The notes under the pieces were generated by a model that was given only the letters and a program-made list of their open reading frames with translations, searched no databases and was not told where the DNA came from. The position numbers were made by a program, and so were the translations under genes. Positions 1 to 10,921 of a stretch of DNA of 64,000 nt are shown here, piece after piece; positions within the stretch are counted from its first letter, which is position 1; every line of letters begins with the position of its first letter. The stretch covers positions 11,358,501-11,422,500 of the forward strand of contig OY755197.1 of assembly GCA_963576735.1 (NCBI GenBank). The letters are read 5' to 3'. Source of the stretch: Bedellia somnulentella (taxonomy: Eukaryota; Arthropoda; Insecta; Lepidoptera; Bedelliidae).

Positions 1-157
1 TTGGGCGATGTGGTTGGAGACCCGTCACCAAAAACATTTATTATTACCATCTTTTCCCCAATCAACTTCCAAAAGTGGCTGAGGAATTTTTCATTCCAAA
101 GCTCTGGCTACCCCGTTAAGGGATTTATAGCCGTGAGTATATGTATGTATGTATGTA
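1..157 (+). mobile_element. SINE-A copy, cut by window edge
   Basis: The last two-thirds of the element, from GGGCGATGTGGTTGGAGACC to the TATG tail. Confidence 0.9.
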
Positions 158-573
158 ATTATGAAAATATTTACTAAACAATTGCCATAGTGACATATAC
201 AAAAGAAAGTAGTTTTCGAACTCAATTAAAAAGTCTTTCTACGCGCCTACTTGATCAATGACCCTATTTACCGTAGCGCTATCAAGTGAAGTGTTATCAA
301 ACGATATCAATACTTGATACAGACTATTGTCACTCGGTTTGAAACTATTGCAATCGGGTAACTGATTTCAATGTGCCAAATGATCCAATACTGATGTAGC
401 GATTGCGTCGTGACGTCAGTCATAATGATATTACGTGAACTGTCACTGAGAGAGATTTTAAACATGATTTGTTGTTCCAAAATAATACAATCATCATTAA
501 CTAACAGAAATGTTCTGGAGTAGGAACGAATCGCTCTTTACAATAAGTATTTTTAATATAATATATTAATATG

Positions 574-822
574 TAGCTGTGTAGTGTCGGCATAGAATAG
601 CACTACCCCATTTCTTCCGGTGGGTGTACGTAAGAGGCGACTAACGGTATTGGGGCTTTTAAGGGATTTTTGGGCGATGCGGTTGGAGACCGATCACCAA
701 CAACCTTTATTTTACCTTCTTTTCCCCACGCAACTTCCAAAATTGGCTGAGGAATGTCTGATTCCTTAGCTTTGGCTACCTCTTTTAGGGATTTATAGCC
801 GTGAGTATATGTATGTACGTAT
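574..822 (+). mobile_element. SINE-A copy
   Basis: Complete, about 245 bp: head GCTGTGTAGTGTCGGC, mid CGTAAGAGGCGACTAACGGT and GGTTGGAGACC, tail GCCGTGAGTATATGTATG. Confidence 0.92.
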
Positions 823-840
823 GTGTGATAGATTACAGTT

Positions 841-985
841 AAAAGATTGTATAGTAGGAGAAGAATAATAAATGTAAGGGAAGCAAGAGAGGTTTATCAA
901 GATCGTACTAAGTGGCGATCGATAGTCTCTGCGTACCCCAATGGGAATAATGGGCGTGAGTATAAGTAAGTAAGTAAGATAAAGA
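841..985 (+). mobile_element. LINE-C 3' end fragment
   Basis: The end of LINE-C with GGCGATCGATAGTCTCTGCG, ACCCCAATGGGAATAATGGG and CGTGAGTATAAGTAAGTAAG. A second short piece lies at 1775-1870 and a third at about 1885-1935. Confidence 0.75.
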
Positions 986-2369
986 TATAGTAATAAAGGT
1001 TTTTGGTAAAACTTTCCTCTTTGTAGTAAGTAATAATAGTTATACACATCGATAATTCATACACAGTATATACGAAAAGAAAACTACGAAAATGATACTA
1101 TTGCTATTGAATGAAAGCGAGCGGATGAAATTGCGCTGGAAAGCAGCCAAGGAGCTGGCTGAATCACTAACAAAAATAGACCGGCGACCTTGAACGACCA
1201 ACGACCACGATATTACATACATTGCATAGCATTCACTAAGCATAGACGCTAAGTGAAGACAGAGGTACTCGTTTTAGAAGACCGTAACAAGAGGTAAAAT
1301 CCTCCCTATTATTCCTTATCGTGTGACTTATTGACCCATGGTGTATACATATACTCACGGTCATAAATCCCACAAAGGGGTAGCCAGAGCTTCAGAACTA
1401 GACACTCCTCAGCCAAAGTTGATAAGGGACAAGATGGTAGAAATGAATTATCGTTGGTGATGTGTTTCCAACCGCACGCCCAAAAACCACTTTAAATGCC
1501 CCATAACATAAGTAGTCAAATTCTAAGCCGGCAATTCACAATTTTATAACAACCAATTGTTACCAATGCAATCAGACAAATAGGAATAGACATATGACTG
1601 AAATTAGATATTACGAAATGGATTTAGCGAAACAGAAACATTAATGAAGACATTTTTAACGAGGCAATGTAAAAACTAAGTTTCTGAAAGCATACTTGAG
1701 TTATGTATGAGTATATTCGTAGAAGTATGTTATTTTGACTTCGGTGCACTAAATAAACTGTACAGGGTTGCAATCGAAGCAAGAGAGATTTATCAAGATC
1801 GTACTAAGTGGCGATCGATAGTCTCTGCCTACCTCAATTGGAATAATGAGCGTGTGAAGAAGTAAGTAAGTTGAAATCTAATCGTGAAAGAACAGGCTCT
1901 GCTTACCTCAAAGGGAATGGATGGCGTGAATATATGAAAACAATAGAGTTATTACTTTATTGTAAATCTATCTAACATAAATATAGTTTAAAAAGTACAA
2001 AAGTCTTATCACTTTAAGCGATTTTTTCCAGACAACCTGTGGACGCTTAGGTCAATATCCAAAGTGATGCCCGAAGCGAATTCAACGTCAGAAATTACTT
2101 TATAAATTACTTTGTTATATACAGTAAGATAAGTTTAGCAGTGTCCCATTTTTGAGATTTACAGTCGTGAGTATACGTATATTATAGAGAACTTGTTTTC
2201 GATAGAACGTGCTATAATGTTGTTGGCGCCGTAATGAATCGAATAATATGCGTATGATATCATCGAGGCATTGAAACCGATACTGGCACGACCCCATTAC
2301 CGACTGACACACACGTATTATTTGTAGCTATTAGTGAATGTAAGCAACACTATTTTAAAGATTTAATAA

Positions 2370-2617
2370 GCTGTGTAGTGTCGGCTTAGAATAGCACTAC
2401 CCCATTTCTTCCGGTGGGTGTACGTAAGAGGCGACTAACGGTATGGGGCTATTAAGGGATTTTTGGGCGATGCGGTTGGAGACCCATCATCAACAACCTT
2501 TAGTATGACATCTTTTCCCCACTCTCATTTCCAAAAGTGGATGAGGAATTTCTAATTCTTATGCTCTGGCTACCCCTTTCCTGGGATTTATAGCCATGAG
2601 TATATGTATGTATGTAA
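2370..2617 (+). mobile_element. SINE-A copy
   Basis: Complete copy with few changes from the window consensus. Confidence 0.92.
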
Positions 2618-2933
2618 ATACAAGATAATTCAACTGGATCGTAACGCGACCCAACACACAAATTCGCAGTAAAATGACGGTAACCATTCTCAGTTAATAC
2701 GTTACTTCTCACTATCACCACGGAAAGTTCACAGAATTGGGATATCTGACACCGCTAACAATGCTCATTTCGTATGTTCGCATTTATACGTAAACCGAAT
2801 CGCTGGATTCTTACCAATACGGTATTAATTAATGTATTTTCGTATTTATACGAACACCGAATCACGGAAAGCTTAGCTATACGGTTAAAGTATATTTTGC
2901 GATTTTGCCGCGTAGTACTGGCTGAAAAATAGA

Positions 2934-3291
2934 TACATAACATAAATATAACATAAACGTTCACGCCGTTTATCCCCGAAGGGGTTGGCAGAGGTACCAA
3001 TACTTCTGAACTCACATGGCAGCGCCATCTAGTGTCCAGAGAAGGTACCCGCGTTTTGCTTAGACAGTGTTCTCACGTGATAGGGGGCAGGCCTATCGCC
3101 GTTTTGTACGAATACACTGTCACACGACTAAGTACAACTTAGCCATGTGGGTTTCCTCACGATGTTTTCCCTCACCGTTAACAACCATGATAAATTAATC
3201 ACACATATGACTTTAGAAAAGATAAATTGGTGTAGGCCCGACCCAGGATTGGAACTCACGCCCTTCTGTTTTCGGGCGGGTGTTCTGTGTG
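2934..3291 (-). mobile_element. SINE-B copy
   Basis: A nearly complete copy with the tRNA head near 3290 and the TTATG-type tail at the left. The last few head bases (box A side) are lost. Confidence 0.9.
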
Positions 3292-3349
3292 GGCGGGTTA
3301 GATACCTTATTTTATATAGTGGATGTCTTATGTAGGGGTTTTAATCGAT

Positions 3350-3575
3350 TGCTGTGTAATGTTGGTGGGTGTCACTAACCAATTCTTTCCCATAGATGTC
3401 ATAAGATGCGACTTTTTGGGTCTTTGTAAGTGATTGTTGGGCGATCTGACTTAAGACCTATCACCAAGATTCTTCCCCCCTCAACTATCAGGAGTGGCTG
3501 AGGAATTTCTAATTGATCTACAGTATCCCTTTTTTGGGATTTAAAGCCTTTACTATAAATATGTATGTGTGTATG
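3350..3575 (+). mobile_element. SINE-A copy, diverged
   Basis: An old copy with several deletions; head GCTGTGTAATGTTGG and a degraded tail. Confidence 0.75.
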
Positions 3576-3739
3576 ATAGGTGGGCATGTTGAAAATCTAC
3601 ACGACTTAGAGTGGCAGTAGAACATGTTGTTTTTTACAACCAGAAAATAAATACGATTGTAAAATTAGCGTTGCTTGTTACATATTTCCTTAATTTTTAT
3701 TGAAGATTAAAATTGAAGTTGGTGGATCGGGTTGGTTTA

Positions 3740-4275
3740 TGAAAAAGGGGACAAGTGCGAGTTGAACTCGCGTGAAGAGGGTTCCGTACGATGTTGATAT
3801 TGAGTGATTTACCATGTTATTTTAATATCATGGACTTCTTATAGGATTTCCTATAATCTATAAGGAGAAAACTAATGTCTATATTTTTTTCATAATTTTA
3901 GGTTCAGTAGTTTCGGAGATAAGGGGGGGGGAATGGTCAATTTTCGTCTATTTTCTTGAATAACTTGGAAACTATTTATTTCGAAATTACAAAATAATAC
4001 ATTTGAGATATTTTCAACAAGACCTTTCATTTGATATGCCACATTTTTTGTTATTTTCCCCTTCTCCTCCAAAAATGACCCCCCATATACAGATTTCATC
4101 TGCTGACGTCACACCTCTGTGTTTGGGTCACAGGAATTGATATGTGTACCAAATTTCAACTTAATCGGTCTTATAGATTCGGAGATAATTGACTGTAAGC
4201 GACGGACGGACAGACACACGAGTGATCCTATAAGGGTTCCGTTTTTGTATTCAGACGTACGGAACCCCAAAAAGG
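3740..4275 (+). mobile_element. Dispersed repeat, probable LINE 3' UTR
   Basis: Non-coding sequence with two copies of TAGATTCGGAGATAA-like text, CCAAATTTCAACTTAATCGG, GGACGGACAGACACACGAGT and TATAAGGGTTCCGTTTTTGT. As recalled, this is a very common lepidopteran repeat. A small related piece (AGTACAAGTCGGACTCGTAC) lies at 23234-23350. Confidence 0.55.
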
Positions 4276-4990
4276 CCTAATACTCGTTATGTACCTTTAT
4301 CGCTCGTCTGTAAAATATTTTTTAGCTTACGTAGATTAAAATTAACATTAGTGTGAAAAATAATTAGTGTCAGGTACAAAATTAAACATAAAATATTACA
4401 GTCCTGAAAAAGTAAAATTAACTTACAATAACAATATGATTTTCAGTCAACCTTATCAAGAGACTTACCTTGATAGCATTCTTACTCACATATCTATTCT
4501 TTGTACAGATTGATTGAAAAAGTACCATAAAGCGGAACTTAGATATATGTACATTTTCAATTTTCAAAAATAACTTAGGAAAGCATAAATGATTCTGCAC
4601 AAGTCATGTACACGTCACAAGTCGAAAGAAAGGATGTTGAATTTTTAAATAGGAAGCAATCCTTTGCTTAAGTAAGTTTCATCCCTTTGGTTAATAATAA
4701 AGTGGTTGAGATATCTAAATCTCTGTTCATTTAGGATTTCACCAATTACGAGAAGGCTAACATATCTTGGGTTATAATTGTCAATAGAAGATGCAGCAAA
4801 TAATGTCAACCTAAAGTGTGTCATACGCCTTTAAATATTCAATATTCAATAGTCATTTCCCTGGACTATAGCAAAGCCAAGATCTAACCACTGTAAAATT
4901 CTAGAATTCTAGACTTACAACTCTAACAACTAGTCAATAATGCAAGAAACAACAGTAAACGCCAATAAACGTAGTAAATACAAATCCAAT
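4276..4990. other. Unassigned AT-rich intron DNA
   Basis: I searched this stretch, downstream of the last visible ankyrin exon, for the next exon (an acidic linker leading to ZU5) and saw none. No repeat family is recognised. Confidence 0.6.
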
Positions 4991-4996
4991 ACATAC

Positions 4997-5105
4997 CACT
5001 ATCCCCAACGGCCATGGTGAGTGTATTTTCCGTGACGGGTCGCAGCGCGTCCACGGCGGTGACGTAGCCCAGCCGGTCCGCGATGGCGCACGCCGTCATC
5101 CCGTT
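4997..5105 (-). CDS. Ank: Ankyrin exon: repeat 24 and start of linker
   Basis: The exon is 109 bases long (phase 0 in, phase 1 out) and encodes NGMTACAIADRLGYVTAVDA then LRPVTENTLTMAVGDS. It matches the last repeat and the ..LGY.SV...L..VTE.. linker of ankyrins, though TACAIAD replaces the usual TAL.IA. Acceptor TCCACAG and donor GTATGT. No later exon is recognised in 1-4996. Confidence 0.93.
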
Positions 5106-5156
5106 CTGTGGACACCGATAACAAGTTAAGAAAAATAATAATAAAAATAATATTGC

Positions 5157-5371
5157 CGTGTAGTGCCGGCTTAGAATGTCGCTACCCCTTTCTACCCACG
5201 GGTGTCGTAAGAGGCGACTTAGGGTATTGGGGCTTTTTATTGGATACCCATCACCAAAAACCTTTATTTTTACCATCTTTTCACCACTCAACTTACAAAT
5301 GGTTTTAGAATTTATAATTCCTTAGCTCTGGTTACCCCTTCTAGGGAAATATAGCCGTGATTATATGTATG
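5157..5371 (+). mobile_element. SINE-A copy, deleted in the middle
   Basis: Head GCCGTGTAGTGCCGGCTTAG; lacks the GGGCGATGCGGTTGG part. It lies 50 bases upstream of the ankyrin exon 4997-5105. Confidence 0.85.
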
Positions 5372-5718
5372 TAAAAAGAATAAGCAGAGCTTAAGAAATA
5401 CTTCAGCCACTTTCGAAAGTGAAGTCGGTAAAAGATTGAAAAATAAATGTTGATGACGGGACTCCAATTGCATCGCCTAAAAATCACTTTAAAAATCCCA
5501 ATACCCTTAGACACCTCTTTCGAAACGCCACAGAAAAGAAATGGGGTGGTGCTATTCTAAGGCAACACTAAACAACAAAAACTATTCATATTTTTTACTA
5601 ACTAGTGTATTAATTCTTCAATGCTACAAGAATAATTATAAAATGATACTTTCACAATGTTGGTGTTAATTTTCGATTGGTCCATTTTGCCAAATAAATA
5701 TTAGTAGTAAATACTCAC

Positions 5719-5812
5719 AGAAGACAAAGCGTTAGGATCCGCATGATTCTTCAACAGCAGTTGTATGATGGGCGTGTGGCCTTGCTGCGCGGCTTGGTGC
5801 AGCGGAGTGAAC
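5719..5812 (-). CDS. Ank: Ankyrin exon: repeat 23
   Basis: The exon is 94 bases long (phase 2 in, phase 0 out) and encodes [20 protein letters not shown] followed by [21 protein letters not shown] is unmistakable for the penultimate ankyrin repeat. Acceptor GTCCCCAG and donor GTGAGT. Confidence 0.95.
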
Positions 5813-5883
5813 CTGGGGACAAATATTTGCTGGTAATATTTCACAAGAAGAGACAAAATAGTTTTCATCGTTTTTCTAGCATA

Positions 5884-6112
5884 CATACATACATATTATA
5901 CAAGGGGTAGCCAGAGCTGAGGAATTAGAGATTCCTCAGCCACTTTTGGAAATGTGAGTGGGGAAAAGATGATAAAAGTAAAGGTTGTTGGTGATGAGTC
6001 TCCAACAGCATCGCCCAAAAATCCCTTAAAAGCCCCAATACCGTTAGTCGCCTCTTACGTACACCTACCGGAAGAAATGGGGTAGTGCTATTCTAAGCTG
6101 ACACTACACAGC
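5884..6112 (-). mobile_element. SINE-A copy
   Basis: Complete reverse copy from CATACATACATA to CTAAGCTGACACTACACAGC, between ankyrin exons 5719 and 9408. Confidence 0.92.
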
Positions 6113-6119
6113 ACAAAGG

Positions 6120-6685
6120 AAGAAAACATATTATACCCAAATGTCCAAGATTACTGAAGTGTTTGTCCGGGCCCGGTGTCATAATACCAATGTAATGAAG
6201 TGTTCTTAGCTATCTCTTTTTTCTATTAAAAAGTCCTTCAACTACCTTCATCAGTCGGAAACCAAAATGGTTCTTCGCTACATTCAAACCAATCTAAATA
6301 GTCATAAAATACATATTTCACCCAACTTATCTCCGATGGGGTTGGCCGAGGTTCTAATACTTCTATCATCAAGTGACATTGTTACCTGTATAGCAAGCAC
6401 GAGTGCTATTTTATCGACACGATAACGGTTAGAATGAGATGGCAGTATACGATATTAAGTAAGTGCGTAAGAGATGGCTGCTTTATCCCGCGCGATAACT
6501 AGTTTAAACACCGCTCGTACTAGCCGGGCAGGACGCTCCAAAGTTGTATATAACTTTTTTTGGTCACTCATGAAGAGACGATTCTGTTGGTACCTCTTTA
6601 CCATTTCAGAATATCACCTAATTAGCTTGCCCCAAGCAGCGATCTTCTGCTTCAGATCATCGATTGGACAGTGCACTTGTGATAG
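6120..6685. other. Unassigned intron DNA
   Basis: Contains CCCAACTTATCTCCGATGGG followed by GTTGGCCGAGG, probably a diverged SINE-B tail end near 6320-6400. The open frame at 6474-6836 reads partly through that decayed SINE-B and is not supported. Confidence 0.5.
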
Positions 6686-6689
6686 GACG

Positions 6690-6860
6690 CAGGCTTGTCA
6701 TCGTTTTGTAAGAATACAGTGTCATATGATAAAGTACAACCTAGTCATGTGGGTTTTCTCACGATGTTTCCCTCATCGTTATCAACCACGATCAATTAAC
6801 CACACATATGTCTTGAGAAAAGACAAATTGGTGTAGGCCCGACCCGGTAACCGAATACTA
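6690..6860 (-). mobile_element. SINE-B fragment
   Basis: The central and head part only, diverged (GTTTTCTCACGATGTTTCCC and GACAAATTGGTGTAGGCCCG). Confidence 0.8.
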
Positions 6861-6916
6861 GTCGTCTGCACGATAAGCAGTGTTTTACTCACTTAGCTAT
6901 TACGCCGTTACAAATT

Positions 6917-7075
6917 CTCACGGCTATAAATTGCTAGGGGGGGTAGCCAGAGTTTCAGAATAAGGGGTTCCCCAGACACTTTTGAAGTTGAGTGGGAAAA
7001 GATTGTAAAATAAAGGTTGCTGCTGATTGGTGTCTAACCGCATTGCTCAAAGAGCCTCAATCACAAACTTAGTAT
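6917..7075 (-). mobile_element. SINE-A fragment, diverged
   Basis: Tail-side half with GGGGGTAGCCAGAGTTTCAG and GTCTAACCGCATTGC. Confidence 0.7.
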
Positions 7076-7255
7076 CCTCCAGACACCGTAGTCAGTACAA
7101 AATCGGTTCGGCAAAATGGTCCAATAATCCCCCCGCTCTCACTGCACTTCACGCCCCGCAATGTTGCAAGCTTTAAGCCATCGCCAGTCTGCAAATGTTT
7201 ATTTTCTACCAAACTCCTATTAATGTCTACCAAACTCCTAATAATTATTTAATAT

Positions 7256-7475
7256 GTTCTTTTTCTATATTTGAGAAAAAAACATTAAATATTTAATGCT
7301 TTTAAATGATAAGATAATAAAAAACATATATTAAAAATAAAACAACAGCTTTAATAGTTTTTAACTTATTAGTAAAATGAAATTTTCTGAAATATCAAAA
7401 TGTTCTTTTTCTATATTTGAACATAATCGTGAATTATTTAATGCTTCTAAATAATAAGATGGATAATAAAAAACA
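7256..7475. repeat. Diverged 70-bp direct duplication, offset about 146
   Basis: A segment beginning TTCTTTTTCTATATTTGA at about 7256 recurs at about 7402 with scattered changes, in both cases ending in ATAATAAAAAACA. It adjoins the P-element fragment and may be part of that element. Confidence 0.6.
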
Positions 7476-7719
7476 CGGATGTTGTCAGGTTTATGGCATT
7501 CTTAGTTGAATTACAGCTACGAACTCCAATATCTTCAAGAGCTATGCAATGGCCTTGATCCGAAGCTTTTATCCCTAAATTGCACAATACTTTGCGGTAT
7601 ATACCCTTAAATTGTTTTGCATTTGGGTTGTCGTTCAATCCACCATGCATAGCGTATATAAAAACAGTAATAACTTTTAGATACAGAATATTATAAAAAC
7701 TATTAATATTTAGACACAT
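7447..7719 (-). pseudogene. P-element-like transposase, C-terminal fragment
   Basis: The minus-strand frame contains MHGGLNDNPNAKQFKGIYRK and LGIKASDQGHCIALED. This resembles the GG.N.NP....F...YR..L segment and the following GNC motif at the end of P-element/THAP9-type transposases. A THAP domain remnant lies upstream on the same strand at 8584-8880, which supports the call. The rest of the catalytic core is missing. Confidence 0.6.
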
Positions 7720-7740
7720 ACATAATATTTAAATACAATT

Positions 7741-8505
7741 AACTAGCTCTTCACCCGCGTCTTCTTTCACGTAGGTACACATATATCACTGCTTATCATT
7801 TTTCGAATTTATCGTATTTCGATGTATAATTTATATACCTTCAAAGTTTCATCCAAATTCCTATAGTAGATTTTGTCTGAAAGCGTAACAATCACATCCA
7901 CACAAACTTTTACTATTATAATATTACTAGCTGACCCCACAGACTTCGTACTGTCAAAAGTATAGACTTTCACGTCGCAAACTGAAATATTAAACTGACC
8001 TTTGAGGGTCTCTGTCATGCGATGAGAAAAAAAGGTGTTTTTCATAGTGTCCTCTCAATTTTTTCACTTTATAAATTTTAAGTTTATAAGTATAGTAGTA
8101 ATAAAACATTATGGCAATTATGCATTAAATTCGACCAAATTTATTTACCATAAAAATGGTTATAGTAAGTGAAACTTAAAAGTTAGACATATACTGTCGC
8201 GGGCATTTTTTTAGCTCATTTAAAGAGAAATAATTCTTTAATACATTTTTTTTGGGTAACTTAAACCGTTTACGCAGCGCACACAACGGAAGCCTTAGTA
8301 TGAACAATTATCCCCGTTTTTGCAACATTATTCGCTGATAGTTTGCTCCTGTTGGTCGCAGCGTGATGATATATAGCCTAAAACCTTCCTCAATAAATGG
8401 ACTATCCAACACAAAAAGAATTTTTTAATTTGATTGGGTAGTTCCTGAGATCCTAGCGTTCAAACAAACAAACTCTTCAGCTTTATAATATTAGTATAGA
8501 TAGTA
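7741..8505 (-). mobile_element. Non-autonomous Helitron(s) within P-element remnant
   Basis: The right border reads TCTATACTAATATTATAAAG on the minus strand, the 5' end typical of lepidopteran Helitrons. A Helitron-like 3' end (GGGGTCAGCTAGT) lies at about 7924, and a second CTAGT end at about 7741, so two partly overlapping copies or a composite may be present. It separates the THAP fragment from the transposase C-terminus. Confidence 0.55.
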
Positions 8506-8583
8506 AGATATATATTTATATGTATAATATTACGTATATACAGATAGGTAAATATTTCAAATATAGTACAAATATACCTTCGT

Positions 8584-8880
8584 GGGTATGGCATCTTTTA
8601 CAAGTCTTCTGATTCCAGATTTAGTGAAATCAAAATATTTTTCTTCAAAATGCTCGGAGCAAATGCGTGAGCTTGAGGTGGGTTTCCAATACTCATCAAT
8701 TTTAGCTTATTGTATAACTCTTACCCACGGAGCTCGCCTGCTTTCGTCTGCAGGAAATCTAAAATACCCAAAAGTACTTATTTTTCACCATTTACAATTT
8801 CTACCTAAACATAATATTCTTATGTTGAAAATGGTAGAAAATACAAAGTTCTATGCTTGCAACACTGACATGGCGGCGTA
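8584..8880 (-). pseudogene. THAP zinc-finger domain remnant (P-element type)
   Basis: On the minus strand a broken frame reads YFRFPADESRRAPWVRVIQ, a stop, then AKIDEYWKPTSSSRICSEHF, EEKYFDF and RRLVKDAIPTK. The FRFP, W and CSEHF pattern is that of THAP DNA-binding domains. N-terminal cysteines appear only in other frames. Together with the fragment at 7447 this looks like one P-superfamily element interrupted by a Helitron. Confidence 0.65.
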
Positions 8881-9407
8881 AAAAAATTCGTAATTAAAAC
8901 AAATTTAAATTGCTTTCAATCATCGAAAGTAAGTGGAAAATAACAATAGTAACCGGTGAAATGTGATTCCCAGTCCTTTAGCTTTGATATTTACTCTATT
9001 TCGACAAGATGGAAGTACGTAAGTCGGCATTATGAATTTTTTTGTGGAGCTGTTTTGGCTTGTCACTTTCGAAGCTTCTAACCGACTGAGTGCGGGTGCG
9101 TTGCGTTGATATGCAAGAGAAACCAATGAAATAGGACTATCGATGCGGCCGTGAGCGGATTCTGGGTACTCTTTATTCTATGGCCTCAATACTCTTAGTC
9201 GTCTCTTACAAACACCCACGAGCAGAAATGGGGTAGTGCTTTTTAAGCCGACAGTACATAGTTATTTGTGTATCACACATTTGTGTGAACTATAATATTG
9301 GTGCAATACAATGGACGCTGGTTCAACGTATTGCACAATGGTCTGTCAAGCTGCCTTCACATACCAAAATGGTCCTTCGAGCCAATCCCAACCCCCATTA
9401 TACTCAC

Positions 9408-9606
9408 TTGCAAGCCGCCTCCGCCCCCACGTGTGCGCCCGCGCGTACCAGCTCGGCGGCGGCCGCCACGTGGCCGTGGTGCGCGGCCGCGTGCAGCGCC
9501 GTGTAGCCGTCGCGCGTCTTGGTGGTGTGTGAGGCGCCCGAGGAAGTGAGGAGCTTCACGACAGCGGCCCGACCTTCCGCCGCTGACAGGTGCAGGGGGG
9601 TGAGGC
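9408..9606 (-). CDS. Ank: Ankyrin exon: repeats 21-22
   Basis: The exon is 199 bases long (phase 1 in, phase 2 out) and encodes LTPLHLSAAEGRAAVVKLLT and DGYTALHAAAHHGHVAAAEL. It is very GC-rich and alanine-rich compared with the family, which gives false open frames on the plus strand at 9285-9549. Borders TTTCAG and GTGAGT. It lies about 7 kb from the previous exon because of the LINE stack in the intron. Confidence 0.93.
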
Positions 9607-9930
9607 CTGAAACAAATAAAACTGACTTTAATATTTTATGGAATCAAAATGGAACTGTCTCAACCGCTATTTGATAGAATCCCAAATTTTCATACAAAAT
9701 TCGATTTCGAAGAATGCCGGCTACGTTTGCATTTTGAAATATTTTTTAACCACGCAACCAAACCCCATAAAAATTAAGAAGGACTACCTTAGGAACATAT
9801 CCACCCAAACAGGAATACGACTTTAAAAATATATAGCCTAGTAACGGAGTAATCGCGTAACATACATATAAAAAAACATACAATCGAATTGAGTACCACC
9901 TTTTTTGAAGTCGGCCGATAAGAAAGACAT

Positions 9931-10896
9931 TTTTTTATTTTTTTTATTTACTTATTTGCTCAAAAAACAGGTTGCTTACAACAAGATAACAAATTAAATC
10001 TATAAATTTCATAGCAACATGCGCATTGTAGAACCTAAAAACTTTTGAGTCAACATGCCTACGATTTTGTGAACATTAATTTAATTTTCAATTTTAAACT
10101 ACTTAAATAGACTAACAAAAGAAAAAAAAAAATAATATTAATAAAAAGAAACTAAAAATAAAAAAAACGAATAAAAAGAAGACCATAACAATTACAATTA
10201 TAATTTCATATCTTTGATTTTACTAATATTACCATCAAAAATGTCCAGGTCAGCTCTAAGTCTATTGCATGTGTTCTGAATACGAGTAAGGGGAGCGTGT
10301 AAGCCTACATTTGTGCGACAAATATTCGTTTTGAATGGTAACCGGTTTTCCAGTCTAGTTGTAATGCGAGGAACATTTACATGGATTTTTTGCAGTAAAT
10401 CGGGGCTTTCAATGTCGTTATTCAAATTTTTATGCAATATGACAAGGTCTGCCCGCGTTCTGCGATTGGCAAGGGTGTCAAGGCCATAATAGTGAAGACG
10501 ATCGGTGTAAAACGGAAGAACACGGGATTTATTATCGGCGTAACTCAGATGATAACAAAACCGTTTCTGAATTCTTTCAATGCGATCTGAGTGAACAGAA
10601 TATATGGGGTTCCAGACAGAACTGCAATACTCTAAAGTACTACGCACATAATAATTGTACAGCAGAACAAGAATGCAAGGGGAACGAAAGATTTTTGCTT
10701 TGCGGATCACAAAACCAAGCGCCTTGCTAGCTCTTTTGCACACGGCATCAATGTGCTGGTCAAATTTTGCAACATCATCAAACAGCACTCCAAGATCTCT
10801 GATCACTGATACTTGTTTAAGTGGATTATCATTGACCTTATAATCCAGTGAAGATTGATGACGTTTTCTGCTAAAGTTGATACTGTAGCATTTTGA
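9931..10896 (-). pseudogene. Jockey-like LINE (LINE-1), 3' part
   Basis: The minus-strand frame running from about 10896 to a stop at 10198 encodes the C-terminal part of a non-LTR reverse transcriptase: INFSRKRHQSSLDYKVNDNP, VIRDLGVLFDD, RSTLEYCSSVWNP and RIERIQKRF. A-rich 3' sequence reaches about 9931. The matching upstream part of the same reading frame resumes at 15771, so this is one element split by LINE-2. Confidence 0.85.
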
Positions 10897-10921
10897 TCTC
10901 GATGGGTTTTATGAAACTTAT

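Noticed and set aside
1345..1500. Possible further gene near 1.3 kb
   Set aside because: It is a diverged reverse SINE-A fragment (TATACTCACGGTCATAAATC, GGGGTAGCCAGAGCTTC).
3147..3335. Open frame starting MGFLTMFSLTVNNHDK
   Set aside because: It lies within SINE-B and recurs in other copies; it is a by-product of the repeat.
4923..5291. A single 122-codon protein around the last ankyrin exon
   Set aside because: Only NGMTACAIADR to MAVGDS is ankyrin. Both ends of the frame are intron and SINE-A sequence beyond good splice sites.
9285..9549. Three overlapping plus-strand open frames rich in Pro/Arg/Ala
   Set aside because: They are the antisense of the GC-rich ankyrin exon at 9408-9606, whose minus-strand frame has clear repeat motifs and splice sites.
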